Shown here one piece after another: positions 1 through 5,809 of a stretch of DNA of 5,809 nucleotides. Each line of letters opens with the position of its first letter. The stretch's first letter is position 1. A program made the translations under genes and the position numbers. This DNA is from Candidatus Latescibacterota bacterium (GTDB taxonomy: Bacteria > Krumholzibacteriota > Krumholzibacteriia > Krumholzibacteriales > WJIX01). The stretch lies in NCBI GenBank assembly GCA_030621255.1, contig JAUXHZ010000088.1:1-5809 (forward strand), written 5' to 3'. The notes under the pieces were generated by a model. That model did not search any database. It had not been told where the DNA came from and worked only from the letters and a program-made list of their open reading frames with translations.

Positions 1-410
1 TGCCGACCGAGGCGGAGTGGGAATATGCGGCAAGATATATAAATGGAGCTGACTATGTGGATGGAGATAAGCACAGTGGCTATAATGTCAATGCCGATGT
101 AAATGACTGTGCCTGGTATGATAATAATTCAGTGTATACGACACATGGTGTTGGTGAGAGGGTTGCTAACAGCTTGGGGATAACTGATATGAGCGGCAAC
201 GCATTTGAATGGTGCTGGGATTGGTATCAAAACTATACCGGCATATCGGAAAATAATCCTCAAGGGCCGGATACTGGTATGAGTCGTGTACTCCGGGGTG
301 GCAGTTGGATTGATTATTCTGAGAATTGCCATACTTCAAAGCGAGCTGATAGTGAACCCTACAAAAAAAGTAACAACTGGGGGTTCCGGGTTTGCCGTTC
401 AGGCTCTTGA
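1..410 (+). CDS. SUMF1/formylglycine-generating-enzyme-like domain protein, C-terminal part (5' end outside window)
   Basis: The frame is open from the window's left edge (first full codon at 3) to TGA at 408-410, giving 135 visible residues. Visible SUMF1-family motifs, in order, are PTEAEWEYAAR (residues 1-11), DMSGNAFEWCWDWY (about 62-75), RVLRGGSW (95-102) and GFRVCRS (127-133). This is the C-terminal half of the domain, which has a C-type-lectin-related fold. True formylglycine-generating enzymes carry two catalytic cysteines five residues apart just after the GGS motif (human C336 and C341). Here, by alignment from memory, the first is Asp104 and the second is Cys109, so canonical sulfatase-activating activity looks unlikely. 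Bacterial SUMF1-like proteins of this kind have varied or unknown roles, often as domains of larger proteins. The N-terminus, any signal peptide and any partner domain lie upstream. No sulfatase gene is in view. Family assignment is strong; function is unassigned. Confidence 0.88.
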   Translation, partial: PTEAEWEYAARYINGADYVDGDKHSGYNVNADVNDCAWYDNNSVYTTHGVGERVANSLGITDMSGNAFEWCWDWYQNYTGISENNPQGPDTGMSRVLRGGSWIDYSENCHTSKRADSEPYKKSNNWGFRVCRSGS

Positions 411-427
411 AACCAGTTTGTCCGGAG

Positions 428-454
428 TTGTCAAAAACAGCAGGATAGTTTAAT
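428..454 (+). promoter_or_regulatory. Weak sigma70-like promoter candidate before the glycosyltransferase
   Basis: TTGTCA at 428-433 and TTTAAT at 449-454 each match five of six consensus positions. The spacer is only 15 bases, shorter than the preferred 17. It lies in the 71-base gap after the SUMF1-like gene and would give a leader of about 20 bases before the ATG at 482. The call rests on the two hexamers alone and could be chance in AT-rich DNA. Confidence 0.2.
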
Positions 455-481
455 CGGATATATAGCCGAGTTGGCAAGCAT

Positions 482-1561
482 ATGCGGATAGGATTTGAAG
501 CAAGCGGCGTTATTACGAACAACCCGACGGGGATAGCCCATTATATTTCTAAACTAATTTCAGCGATATCATCAGAGATTGAGGATAACGATGCACTGGC
601 TGTATTTTACAAATTATCCAGATCCGGGAAACGGTTCAATTGGTGGAAACCTGAAAATTTAAATGTTAAAAATTATTACAAATCGTATTGGCCAATCGAT
701 AAGGGTGTAGATATTATTCACGGGTTGGACGGTTATGTTCCTTACTGGAATAATGTAAAAAGTGTTGTTACCATTCATGATCTTCTGGCGTTGAAATCCG
801 GCAATGAGAATATAGCGCCAAAGAAATTTGTTTTGAAAAAAGAGAAAGTATACAAAAAAATTCTGGAATATGCTGATTCGGTTATTACATGTAGTGAAGC
901 AACAAAACGGGATGTTATAAAGATGTTGGATGTATCACCTGACAAAGTAAATGTGATTTATCACGGGATTGATGAATGTTATTCTCCTCAGAATGAAGCG
1001 GCTATCAATAGGGTTATGAATAAGTATGAATTAAAGAAAGAATATTTATTATTTGTGGGCGCTATATCAAAGAGGAAAAATACCGAACGGCTGGTTCACG
1101 CATTCTCCCGTTCTGAGGTAAGCAGGGATTTAGACCTGGTATTGGCAGGGACTATATCTTATCAGGGGGAAAAGACCCTTCAGGCCATTACAAAATATAA
1201 TCTCGATGATAAAGTAAAGGTGCTGGGATATGTTGAGACTAGTGATTTGCCGGCTCTTTATAGCGGGGCTGCCGGTTTTGTTTTTCCCACCTTTTACGAA
1301 GGTTTCGGGTTTCCTATACTTGAAGCTATGGCATGTGGCACCCCCGTGCTCGCAGGAAATGCGGGCGCTGCTCCTGAAATAAGCGGCAATTTTGTTCTTC
1401 ATGTTGATCCCTTAAATACGGATGAGATTGCTCATGGGATCGATTCCCTAACCGCGATTCCACAAGAGAGAATTGAGCAAGGGATCAAGTATGCCGGTAG
1501 TTTCACCTGGAAACATTGCGCGAGACAAACCCTGGATATATATAGAGGATTATTACAATAA
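482..1561 (+). CDS. Family 4 (GT-B fold) glycosyltransferase
   Basis: This gene encodes 359 residues, a usual length for bacterial GT4 enzymes, which transfer a sugar from a nucleotide donor with retention of configuration at the cytoplasmic membrane. The N-terminal half has MRIGFEASGV, a PTGIAHY acceptor-side loop (15-21), a DIIHG segment (77-81) and TIHD (97-100). A CSEATKRD motif (137-144) and YHGID (160-164) lead into the C-terminal donor domain. That domain starts with LLFVGAISKRKN (189-200), whose basic residues normally contact the donor diphosphate, and has the E-x7-E signature EGFGFPILE (Glu273, Glu281) followed by GTPV. No signal peptide or membrane helix is evident. The ATG at 482 is the only usable start, because an in-frame TAG lies upstream at 446-448; the Shine-Dalgarno is poor. 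Donor and linkage cannot be read from sequence. The first half is much more AT-rich than the second. Confidence 0.93.
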   Translation: MRIGFEASGVITNNPTGIAHYISKLISAISSEIEDNDALAVFYKLSRSGKRFNWWKPENLNVKNYYKSYWPIDKGVDIIHGLDGYVPYWNNVKSVVTIHDLLALKSGNENIAPKKFVLKKEKVYKKILEYADSVITCSEATKRDVIKMLDVSPDKVNVIYHGIDECYSPQNEAAINRVMNKYELKKEYLLFVGAISKRKNTERLVHAFSRSEVSRDLDLVLAGTISYQGEKTLQAITKYNLDDKVKVLGYVETSDLPALYSGAAGFVFPTFYEGFGFPILEAMACGTPVLAGNAGAAPEISGNFVLHVDPLNTDEIAHGIDSLTAIPQERIEQGIKYAGSFTWKHCARQTLDIYRGLLQ

Positions 1562-1622
1562 CCTTTTTTAAAGTTATCTTTCCCCTCTTTTCTATTTTTG
1601 CTATACTTTATTTAGTATTATA

Positions 1623-1651
1623 TTGACGATTGAATAATTAAGGAATATTGT
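1623..1651 (+). promoter_or_regulatory. Sigma70-like promoter candidate upstream of gmd
   Basis: TTGACG at 1623-1628 matches five of six -35 positions. It is followed after exactly 17 bases by TATTGT at 1646-1651, which matches four of six -10 positions. It sits in the AT-rich 186-base gap between the glycosyltransferase and gmd, the longest gap in the window and the most natural place for a new transcription start. It would leave a leader of roughly 90 bases. No regulator site is recognised. This is a pattern match only. Confidence 0.35.
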
Positions 1652-1672
1652 CCGTTCCAATTGTTAATAAAC

Positions 1673-1684
1673 GCGGGCGCGGGC
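1673..1684 (+). repeat. Tandem GCGGGC hexamer pair in an AT-rich gap
   Basis: The hexamer GCGGGC occurs twice in direct succession (1673-1678 and 1679-1684), forming a short GC-only island inside an otherwise AT-rich intergenic stretch. Two copies are too few to call a functional repeat. It lies between the two promoter-like elements and would be inside the leader of the upstream one. Confidence 0.4.
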
Positions 1685-1715
1685 AGGAACTTAAGTATAG
1701 TTGGTTTAAGTGAAA

Positions 1716-1721
1716 TATAAT
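1716..1721 (+). promoter_or_regulatory. Perfect TATAAT -10-like hexamer close to gmd
   Basis: TATAAT at 1716-1721 matches the -10 consensus exactly. The -35 region is poor: the best nearby hexamer, TTAAGT at 1691-1696, is 19 bases away, and the TG of an extended -10 is not in the right place. A start about seven bases downstream would leave an approximately 20-base leader before ATG 1748, with AAAGG (1736-1740) as the likely ribosome contact. It may be an alternative to the promoter candidate at 1623-1651. Confidence 0.25.
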
Positions 1722-1747
1722 ATAGGAGATTACAGAAAGGGCAAACA

Positions 1748-2719
1748 ATGCGTGTTCTTATAACGGGAATTACAGGTTTTGCGGGAAGTCATCTTGCTGA
1801 CCTCTGTCTTGAGAAGGATGATGTTGAGCTCTACGGGATTATACGCTGGAGAAGCCGCACTGAAAATATTGAGCATATCTGGGACAGGCTGAAATTGCTG
1901 GAATGTGATCTAAGGGACGCTTCATCAACAAGGGATGTAATTGAAGAAATAAAACCTGACTACATTTTTCATCTTGCCGCTCAGAGTTATGTTCCGACAT
2001 CCTGGAGGGCGCCTAGCGAATCATTGAGTACGAATATTCTAGGTGAACTCAATGTTTTCGAAGCTGTTCGGAAAATAGACCATTCATGCAGGATTCAGAT
2101 TGCCTGTTCAAGTGAGGAGTATGGGATGGTGCTTGAGGATGAGATTCCTATAAAAGAAACCAATCCGCTGAGGCCATTGAGTCCTTACGCTGTGAGCAAG
2201 GTAGCGCAGGATATGCTGGGGTACCAGTACTACAAAAGTTACGGTATGGAAATAGTAAGAACCCGGGGATTTAATCATACCGGTCCCCGCCGTGGTCCGG
2301 TTTTTGTTTGTTCGGATTTCGCGAAACAAATTGTTGATATAGAAAATGGAAAGAAATCTCCCGTTATGAAAGTCGGAAATCTCGACGCCAAGCGCGACTT
2401 TACTGATGTGAGGGATATGGTTAGAGCGTACTGGATCTCTCTTGAGAGGGGTAAAGCGGGGGAAGTTTACAATTTATGTACTTCAAAGAGTTACAGTATA
2501 CGTGAGATCCTGGATATGCTTATTAAGTTAAGCGGCGTTGAAGTTGATGTCAGGACGGACAAGGGGAGGTTACGGCCAAGTGATGTTCCTCTTCTGGAGG
2601 GGGATTATAGAAAGTTTTATAATGACACCGGTTGGGAGCCACGGATTCCGATTGAGAAAACCTTATCCGATCTTCTTGAATTTTGGCGGGAGAATCCGGA
2701 CAGGGGGAAAGTGGTTTAA
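1748..2719 (+). CDS. gmd: GDP-mannose 4,6-dehydratase, short form (extended SDR family)
   Basis: The 323-residue protein is predicted to convert GDP-D-mannose to GDP-4-dehydro-6-deoxy-D-mannose in the cytoplasm, using bound NADP. The Rossmann motif GITGFAG is at 7-13. The stretch RWRSRTENIEHI (33-44) closely resembles the cofactor-binding segment of E. coli Gmd (RRASSFNTERVDHI). Likely catalytic residues are Ser121 and Glu123 in SSEEYG, then Tyr147 and Lys151 in YAVSK; E. coli Gmd has Thr where Ser121 lies. The FNHTGPRRG-VFV region (175-187) carries the PRRG hallmark of Gmd. C-terminal blocks RDFTDVRD (216-223), RPSDVP (276-281) and TGWEP (294-298) are shared with the next gene. At 323 residues it is shorter than E. 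coli Gmd (373) and lacks the latter's C-terminal insertion. A Shine-Dalgarno-like AAAGG lies seven bases before the ATG. It forms a pair with rmd 11 bases downstream. Another 4,6-dehydratase or a 4-reductase specificity is possible but less likely. Confidence 0.8.
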   Translation: MRVLITGITGFAGSHLADLCLEKDDVELYGIIRWRSRTENIEHIWDRLKLLECDLRDASSTRDVIEEIKPDYIFHLAAQSYVPTSWRAPSESLSTNILGELNVFEAVRKIDHSCRIQIACSSEEYGMVLEDEIPIKETNPLRPLSPYAVSKVAQDMLGYQYYKSYGMEIVRTRGFNHTGPRRGPVFVCSDFAKQIVDIENGKKSPVMKVGNLDAKRDFTDVRDMVRAYWISLERGKAGEVYNLCTSKSYSIREILDMLIKLSGVEVDVRTDKGRLRPSDVPLLEGDYRKFYNDTGWEPRIPIEKTLSDLLEFWRENPDRGKVV

Positions 2720-2730
2720 TTCCTTCTAAT

Positions 2731-3702
2731 ATGAGAGCTATTGTAACTGGAGCATACGGTTTTGTCGGGAGATATCTGACGCGGGAACTCGCTGAAGCGG
2801 GCTATGAAGTATTGGCTGAAGATATTATAGATTTTTGTCCATCCAGTCGATCCGCCAACGGTTTTGAAGAGTTACCTGAAGGAGTTGTATACAAAAAGTG
2901 TGATCTTCTTAATGCGTCTGCTGTGGAAAAGCTTGTAAAGGAGTGGAACCCCGATGCCGTATTTCATCTTGCCGCGCAGAGTTCAGGTGCTCTTTCCTTT
3001 AAGGATCCTGTGGGGACAGTCAGGACGAATGTTCTTGGGTTTTTAAATCTGATCGAAGCTGTAAGAAGAAATAAAAAGCCTGCCCGGATTCTGGCGGTTG
3101 GTTCCTGCGAAGAATATGGTAAAAGGCCGTCGGAAGAAATGCCTCTTTCCGAGAACGCCGGCATTGAACCGGCAAACCCCTATGCCGCAAGCAAAGCGGC
3201 GCAGACTATTCTGGCTTTACAGTATTCCCGGGCTTTTGATATGGATATCATTGTTACGAGAAGTTTTAATCACACAGGGCCGGGACAGAGTATTACATTT
3301 GTTCTTCCTTCATTCGCGCGGCAATGCGCGCGAGTAAAAGCTGGTATTGACGCACCTGTTATTAAGACCGGCAACCTTGATGTTCTGCGGGATTTTCTCG
3401 ACGTAAGAGATGTTGTAAGGGCATACAGGGCTCTTGTGGAGAAGGGTGAGAAAGGCCATATATACAATGTATGTTCGGGTGAGGGCTTAAATCTTCAAAA
3501 TGCTCTTAAGATGATTATTAATGAGGCGGGAATAACGGTGGATATTCAAACGGATCCGGATTTGCTCAGGCCTGTGGATGTGCCTGTCTTTACAGGAAGC
3601 AACCGGAAACTGCGTGATGATACCGGTTGGGAAAGAAAGATTACCGCTAAGGAAATGATTTCAGATCTTCTTAAGTACTGGTGCGAACGGTCTAAAAATT
3701 GA
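2731..3702 (+). CDS. rmd: GDP-4-dehydro-6-deoxy-D-mannose reductase (extended SDR family)
   Basis: This 323-residue protein is predicted to reduce the Gmd product at C4 to GDP-D-rhamnose, in the cytoplasm. It has GAYGFVG (7-13), HLAAQSS (79-85), GSCEEYG (124-130), the catalytic pair Tyr151/Lys155 in YAASK, and RDFLDVRD (220-227). FNHTGPGQ (179-186) is the form typical of Rmd, in contrast to PRRG in the preceding Gmd. The Gmd cofactor segment (RSR-TENIEHI) is absent. The reading frame stays open upstream to a TTG at 2683, but that would overlap gmd and add 16 residues before MRAIVTGAYG, which is a normal SDR beginning, so ATG 2731 is chosen. No good Shine-Dalgarno lies at normal distance; the purine run at 2702-2714 is too far, so translation is probably coupled to gmd, whose stop is 11 bases away. 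GDP-6-deoxy-talose synthesis (Tld-type reduction) is an alternative outcome. Confidence 0.8.
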   Translation: MRAIVTGAYGFVGRYLTRELAEAGYEVLAEDIIDFCPSSRSANGFEELPEGVVYKKCDLLNASAVEKLVKEWNPDAVFHLAAQSSGALSFKDPVGTVRTNVLGFLNLIEAVRRNKKPARILAVGSCEEYGKRPSEEMPLSENAGIEPANPYAASKAAQTILALQYSRAFDMDIIVTRSFNHTGPGQSITFVLPSFARQCARVKAGIDAPVIKTGNLDVLRDFLDVRDVVRAYRALVEKGEKGHIYNVCSGEGLNLQNALKMIINEAGITVDIQTDPDLLRPVDVPVFTGSNRKLRDDTGWERKITAKEMISDLLKYWCERSKN

Positions 3703-3754
3703 ATTATTCCAAGGCGAGAGTTAAAATAGTATTTCTGAGTATTGGATAAGAATT

Positions 3755-3771
3755 AATAAAAGAGTTTTATT
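3755..3771 (+). repeat. AT-only inverted repeat upstream of ugd
   Basis: AATAAAA (3755-3761), a GAG loop, and TTTTATT (3765-3771) form a perfect seven-base-pair hairpin made only of A-T pairs, in the 116-base gap between rmd and ugd. It lacks the GC-rich stem of an intrinsic terminator. Its second arm also overlaps TTTTAT, which lies 17 bases after TTGGAT (3742-3747), a weak promoter-like arrangement. No function is assigned. Confidence 0.35.
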
Positions 3772-3806
3772 CAACCGTGAGGGTGACGAGGAGAAGGGTT
3801 AAATAA

Positions 3807-3812
3807 AAGGAG
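3807..3812 (+). promoter_or_regulatory. Ribosome binding site that fixes the ugd start
   Basis: AAGGAG at 3807-3812 is a near-consensus Shine-Dalgarno six bases before ATG 3819. An in-frame TTG at 3813 directly abuts this site, so it cannot be used efficiently, and ATG 3819 is the start. This is the strongest ribosome binding site in the window. Confidence 0.85.
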
Positions 3813-3818
3813 TTGAGA

Positions 3819-5123
3819 ATGCCTGATGTCTGTATGGTAGGGACCGGTTATGTTGGTTTGGTTAGCGGAGCCTGTCTCGCTGATTTTGGAAACGGTGTAA
3901 TATGCGTTGATATCGACTCGGAGCGAATAGAGAATATTAAAAATGGCAAAATGCCTATATATGAACCGGGGCTTAAAGAGCTTGTGAAGAGGAATATTGA
4001 AGCCGGGAGGCTTTTCTTTACAACCGATCTTGCTGACGCGGTAAGGAAATCCGAGGTTATATTTTCGGCGGTGGGAACTCCGATGGACGAAGATGGTTCA
4101 GCCAATTTGAGTGCGGTCTACCAGGTGGCGAAAGATATTGCTCTTAATATGGATAAATATAAAGTGTTTGTGCAAAAAAGCACTGTCCCTGTTGGGACAT
4201 CGGAAAAAGTAGAAAAGATTATACGAAAATATCTCGTGAGTGATATTCCATTTGACACTATCTCAAACCCTGAGTTTTTAAGGGAAGGTTCGGCGATAGA
4301 AGATTTCATGAGGCCCGACAGGGTCGTGATTGGAGCGGATAGTATGCATGCCCGGGAAATTATGCGTGAGATCTACCGTCCTCTATATCTTCTGGAAACT
4401 CCTATTGTATTTACTTCGGTACGGACAGCGGAGCTTATTAAATACGCCAGTAATGCTTTTCTTGCCGTAAAAATATCTTTTATTAATGAAATAGCTGATC
4501 TTTGTGAGAAACTTGGAACAGATGTGAATGATGTTGCCAGGGCGATGGGATTCGACAGGAGAATCGGCCCAAAATTTCTGCATGCTGGTATAGGTTATGG
4601 AGGATCTTGTCTTCCCAAGGATGTTTCCGCCATTCTGCATACGGCAAAGGAAGTTGGTGTATCGCTAAAAATAATTAATGGAGCGAGTGATGTTAATGAT
4701 TCCCGGGTTGATAGGCTTTTAGAAAAGATGCAGTCTGAAATTTCTGATCTTTCGGGGAAGGGAATTGCTCTTTTAGGACTTTCATTCAAACCCAATACTG
4801 ATGATCTGCGTCATGCACCTTCGTTGAAATTTATCGACAGGTTGTTGGAAGAAGGAGCGATAGTAAAAGCGTATGATCCGATAGCTATCGACAATACAAA
4901 AAAGATATATGGATCCAGGATTGAATATTTCGATGATTCATATTTAGCTATGGAGGGCGCAGAAGCTCTAGTAATTATGACGGAGTGGAATGAATTCAGA
5001 GTTCTTGAACTTGAAAAGGTGAAGAAGCTGCTGAAGGGAAACCTGATTTTTGATTGTCGGAATATATATGAAAAGGAAAAGGTTGAAACTCGAGGGTTCC
5101 GGTATCATTCATTCGGGAGATAG
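3819..5123 (+). CDS. ugd: UDP-glucose 6-dehydrogenase (nucleotide-sugar dehydrogenase)
   Basis: This 434-residue cytoplasmic enzyme is predicted to oxidise UDP-glucose to UDP-glucuronate with two NAD+, the precursor for glucuronic-acid-containing polysaccharides and further UDP-sugars. The N-terminal Rossmann motif is GTGYVG (8-13), followed by VDID (30-33) and YEPGL (48-52). STVPVGT (121-127) and NPEFLREGSAIEDF (150-163) are family signatures. The central helix carries Lys208, Asn212 and Lys218. The catalytic cysteine is Cys264 in GGSCLPKD (261-268). The C-terminal UDP-binding domain has LSFKPNTDDLR (321-331), YDP (352-354) and FDCRN (411-415). Length and all motifs agree with the UDP-glucose-specific group. 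UDP-N-acetyl-mannosamine or GDP-mannose dehydrogenase is less likely, given the FLREGSAIEDF and GGSCLPKD sequences. It is 116 bases downstream of rmd with its own strong ribosome binding site, so it may have its own promoter or be in the same long transcript. Confidence 0.93.
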   Translation: MPDVCMVGTGYVGLVSGACLADFGNGVICVDIDSERIENIKNGKMPIYEPGLKELVKRNIEAGRLFFTTDLADAVRKSEVIFSAVGTPMDEDGSANLSAVYQVAKDIALNMDKYKVFVQKSTVPVGTSEKVEKIIRKYLVSDIPFDTISNPEFLREGSAIEDFMRPDRVVIGADSMHAREIMREIYRPLYLLETPIVFTSVRTAELIKYASNAFLAVKISFINEIADLCEKLGTDVNDVARAMGFDRRIGPKFLHAGIGYGGSCLPKDVSAILHTAKEVGVSLKIINGASDVNDSRVDRLLEKMQSEISDLSGKGIALLGLSFKPNTDDLRHAPSLKFIDRLLEEGAIVKAYDPIAIDNTKKIYGSRIEYFDDSYLAMEGAEALVIMTEWNEFRVLELEKVKKLLKGNLIFDCRNIYEKEKVETRGFRYHSFGR

Positions 5124-5214
5124 TTTTATATTACGGTAATCCTCGTCCGGCGAAAAGATAAGCAGATCGGAATTAACGGACTCAAACCCGCGGTTTAAAA
5201 GGAAAGAAAGGGAT

Positions 5215-5809
5215 ATGAAGAAACTACTTATTACAGGGGGAGCAGGATTTATAGGATCTAATTTTGTTAAGATGCTTCTTAAAAGAAAAAGCAGAAAACA
5301 TATTATAATACTTGATAAGTTGACTTATGCGGGGAATATAAAGAACCTTGACGGGTATATTGACAGGGATTGCGTTGAGTTTGTCAAAGGAGATATTTGC
5401 AGCTCGAAGATTCTTGATAAAGTTGTTCCAGGTGTAGATATTATTTATAATTTCGCGGCGGAGACTCACGTAGACCGTTCCATACTCAAGGGGGCAAGTT
5501 TTGTCAAAACGGATGTGATGGGTACGTATACTCTTCTTCAAAAGGCGTTGGAGTATAAAGTATCGCGTTTTGTACAGGTTTCAACAGATGAAGTTTATGG
5601 AAGCCTCGATAAGGGCAAATTCAGTGAAAACGACCCTATAGAACCAAATAGCCCTTATTCAGCAAGCAAATCGGGCGCGGATCTCCTGGTAAGAGCATTT
5701 TACAAAACATATGGGCTCCCCGTGGTTATAACGAGAAGTTCAAATAATTACGGGCCATTTCAGCACCCGGAGAAATTTATCCCCCTCTTTATAACTAATG
5801 CTCTGGAGG
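5215..5809 (+). CDS. rmlB: dTDP-glucose 4,6-dehydratase, N-terminal part (runs off window)
   Basis: The frame is open from ATG 5215 to the window end, giving 198 residues of an enzyme normally about 320-360 long. RmlB dehydrates dTDP-glucose to dTDP-4-dehydro-6-deoxyglucose, the first committed step toward dTDP-L-rhamnose and other dTDP-6-deoxysugars, in the cytoplasm. Visible motifs are GGAGFIGSNFV (8-18), LDKLTYAGN (33-41), the hallmark FAAETHVDRSI (80-90), the catalytic STDEVYG (123-129, with Thr124-Asp125-Glu126), Tyr148/Lys152 in YSASK, and RSSNNYGPFQHPEKFIP (174-190). All catalytic residues are intact and the match to RmlB is close along the whole visible part. The ribosome binding site is probably AAAAGGAAAG at 5197-5206, eight bases before the ATG. 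It is preceded by a 91-base gap after ugd. The partner genes rmlA, rmlC and rmlD are not in the window. A relative using another nucleotide sugar is unlikely. Confidence 0.93.
   Translation, partial: MKKLLITGGAGFIGSNFVKMLLKRKSRKHIIILDKLTYAGNIKNLDGYIDRDCVEFVKGDICSSKILDKVVPGVDIIYNFAAETHVDRSILKGASFVKTDVMGTYTLLQKALEYKVSRFVQVSTDEVYGSLDKGKFSENDPIEPNSPYSASKSGADLLVRAFYKTYGLPVVITRSSNNYGPFQHPEKFIPLFITNALE

Noticed and set aside
285..410. The SUMF1-like C-terminus resembles the variable region of diversity-generating retroelement target proteins (RVLRGGSW ... GFRV).
   Set aside because: That motif is common to the whole SUMF1 family. I see no reverse transcriptase, no template repeat resembling 300-400 and no accessory gene in the window. 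It would be revived only if upstream sequence shows a near-copy of this region with adenine-only differences.
166..522. Long open frame on the minus strand (118 codons) across the end of the SUMF1-like gene and the start of the glycosyltransferase.
   Set aside because: It lies antisense to two well-supported genes, has no recognisable domain and is low-complexity in character. It is a shadow frame.
1561..1600. T-rich stretch after the glycosyltransferase stop, considered as a terminator.
   Set aside because: No stable GC-containing hairpin precedes the T runs. Only a tiny CTTT/AAAG pairing is visible.
2538..2729. Plus-strand 63-codon frame overlapping the end of gmd.
   Set aside because: It lies in another frame inside gmd, with no ribosome site and no recognisable motif.
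5130..5140. ATTAC-G-GTAAT palindrome just after ugd, considered as an operator.
   Set aside because: It is short, expected by chance in AT-rich intergenic DNA, and matches no regulator site I recognise.
5184..5196. AAACC-CGC-GGTTT inverted repeat before rmlB, considered as an intrinsic terminator.
   Set aside because: The stem is only five base pairs and is followed by AAAAGG rather than a T tract. It directly precedes the rmlB ribosome site.
5224..5541. Minus-strand open frame of 105 codons near the window end.
   Set aside because: It is exactly antisense to a clear rmlB with intact family motifs on the plus strand.

Overview
This window looks like part of a cell-surface polysaccharide locus from a bacterium, most likely Gram-negative. 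All six genes lie on the + strand: two are cut by the window edges and four are complete. The genes are moderately AT-rich, use ATA, AGA and AGG codons freely, and use the standard bacterial code. A SUMF1-type protein beside several sugar-nucleotide dehydratases is common in environmental phyla such as Omnitrophota, Planctomycetota or Desulfobacterota. No taxonomic marker is present, so the host assignment is only an impression.

Layout: (1) Positions 1-410 hold the C-terminal 135 residues of a protein with a SUMF1/formylglycine-generating-enzyme-like domain. Its catalytic cysteine pair is incomplete. (2) Positions 482-1561 encode a GT-B fold, family 4 glycosyltransferase. (3) A 186-base AT-rich gap with promoter-like sequence follows. 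(4) Positions 1748-2719 and 2731-3702 encode two related short-chain dehydrogenase/reductase proteins, each 323 residues and only 11 bases apart. They read as a short-form GDP-mannose 4,6-dehydratase (gmd) and a GDP-4-dehydro-6-deoxy-D-mannose reductase (rmd). (5) Positions 3819-5123 encode a complete UDP-glucose 6-dehydrogenase (ugd). (6) Positions 5215-5809 hold the first 198 residues of dTDP-glucose 4,6-dehydratase (rmlB), which runs off the end.

Together the genes supply precursors for a heteropolysaccharide such as O-antigen, capsule or exopolysaccharide. Gmd and Rmd would convert GDP-D-mannose to GDP-D-rhamnose. Ugd would supply UDP-glucuronate. RmlB would start a dTDP-6-deoxysugar route, classically dTDP-L-rhamnose, whose other genes would have to lie outside the window. 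The glycosyltransferase would use one of these or another donor.

I found no tRNA, rRNA, CRISPR array, insertion sequence, phage gene or convincing intrinsic terminator. No gene-free stretch exceeds 300 bases. I see no clear evidence of an undescribed system. The points most worth a second look are the GC step inside the glycosyltransferase, the gmd/rmd tandem pair, and the altered cysteine pair in the SUMF1-like protein.
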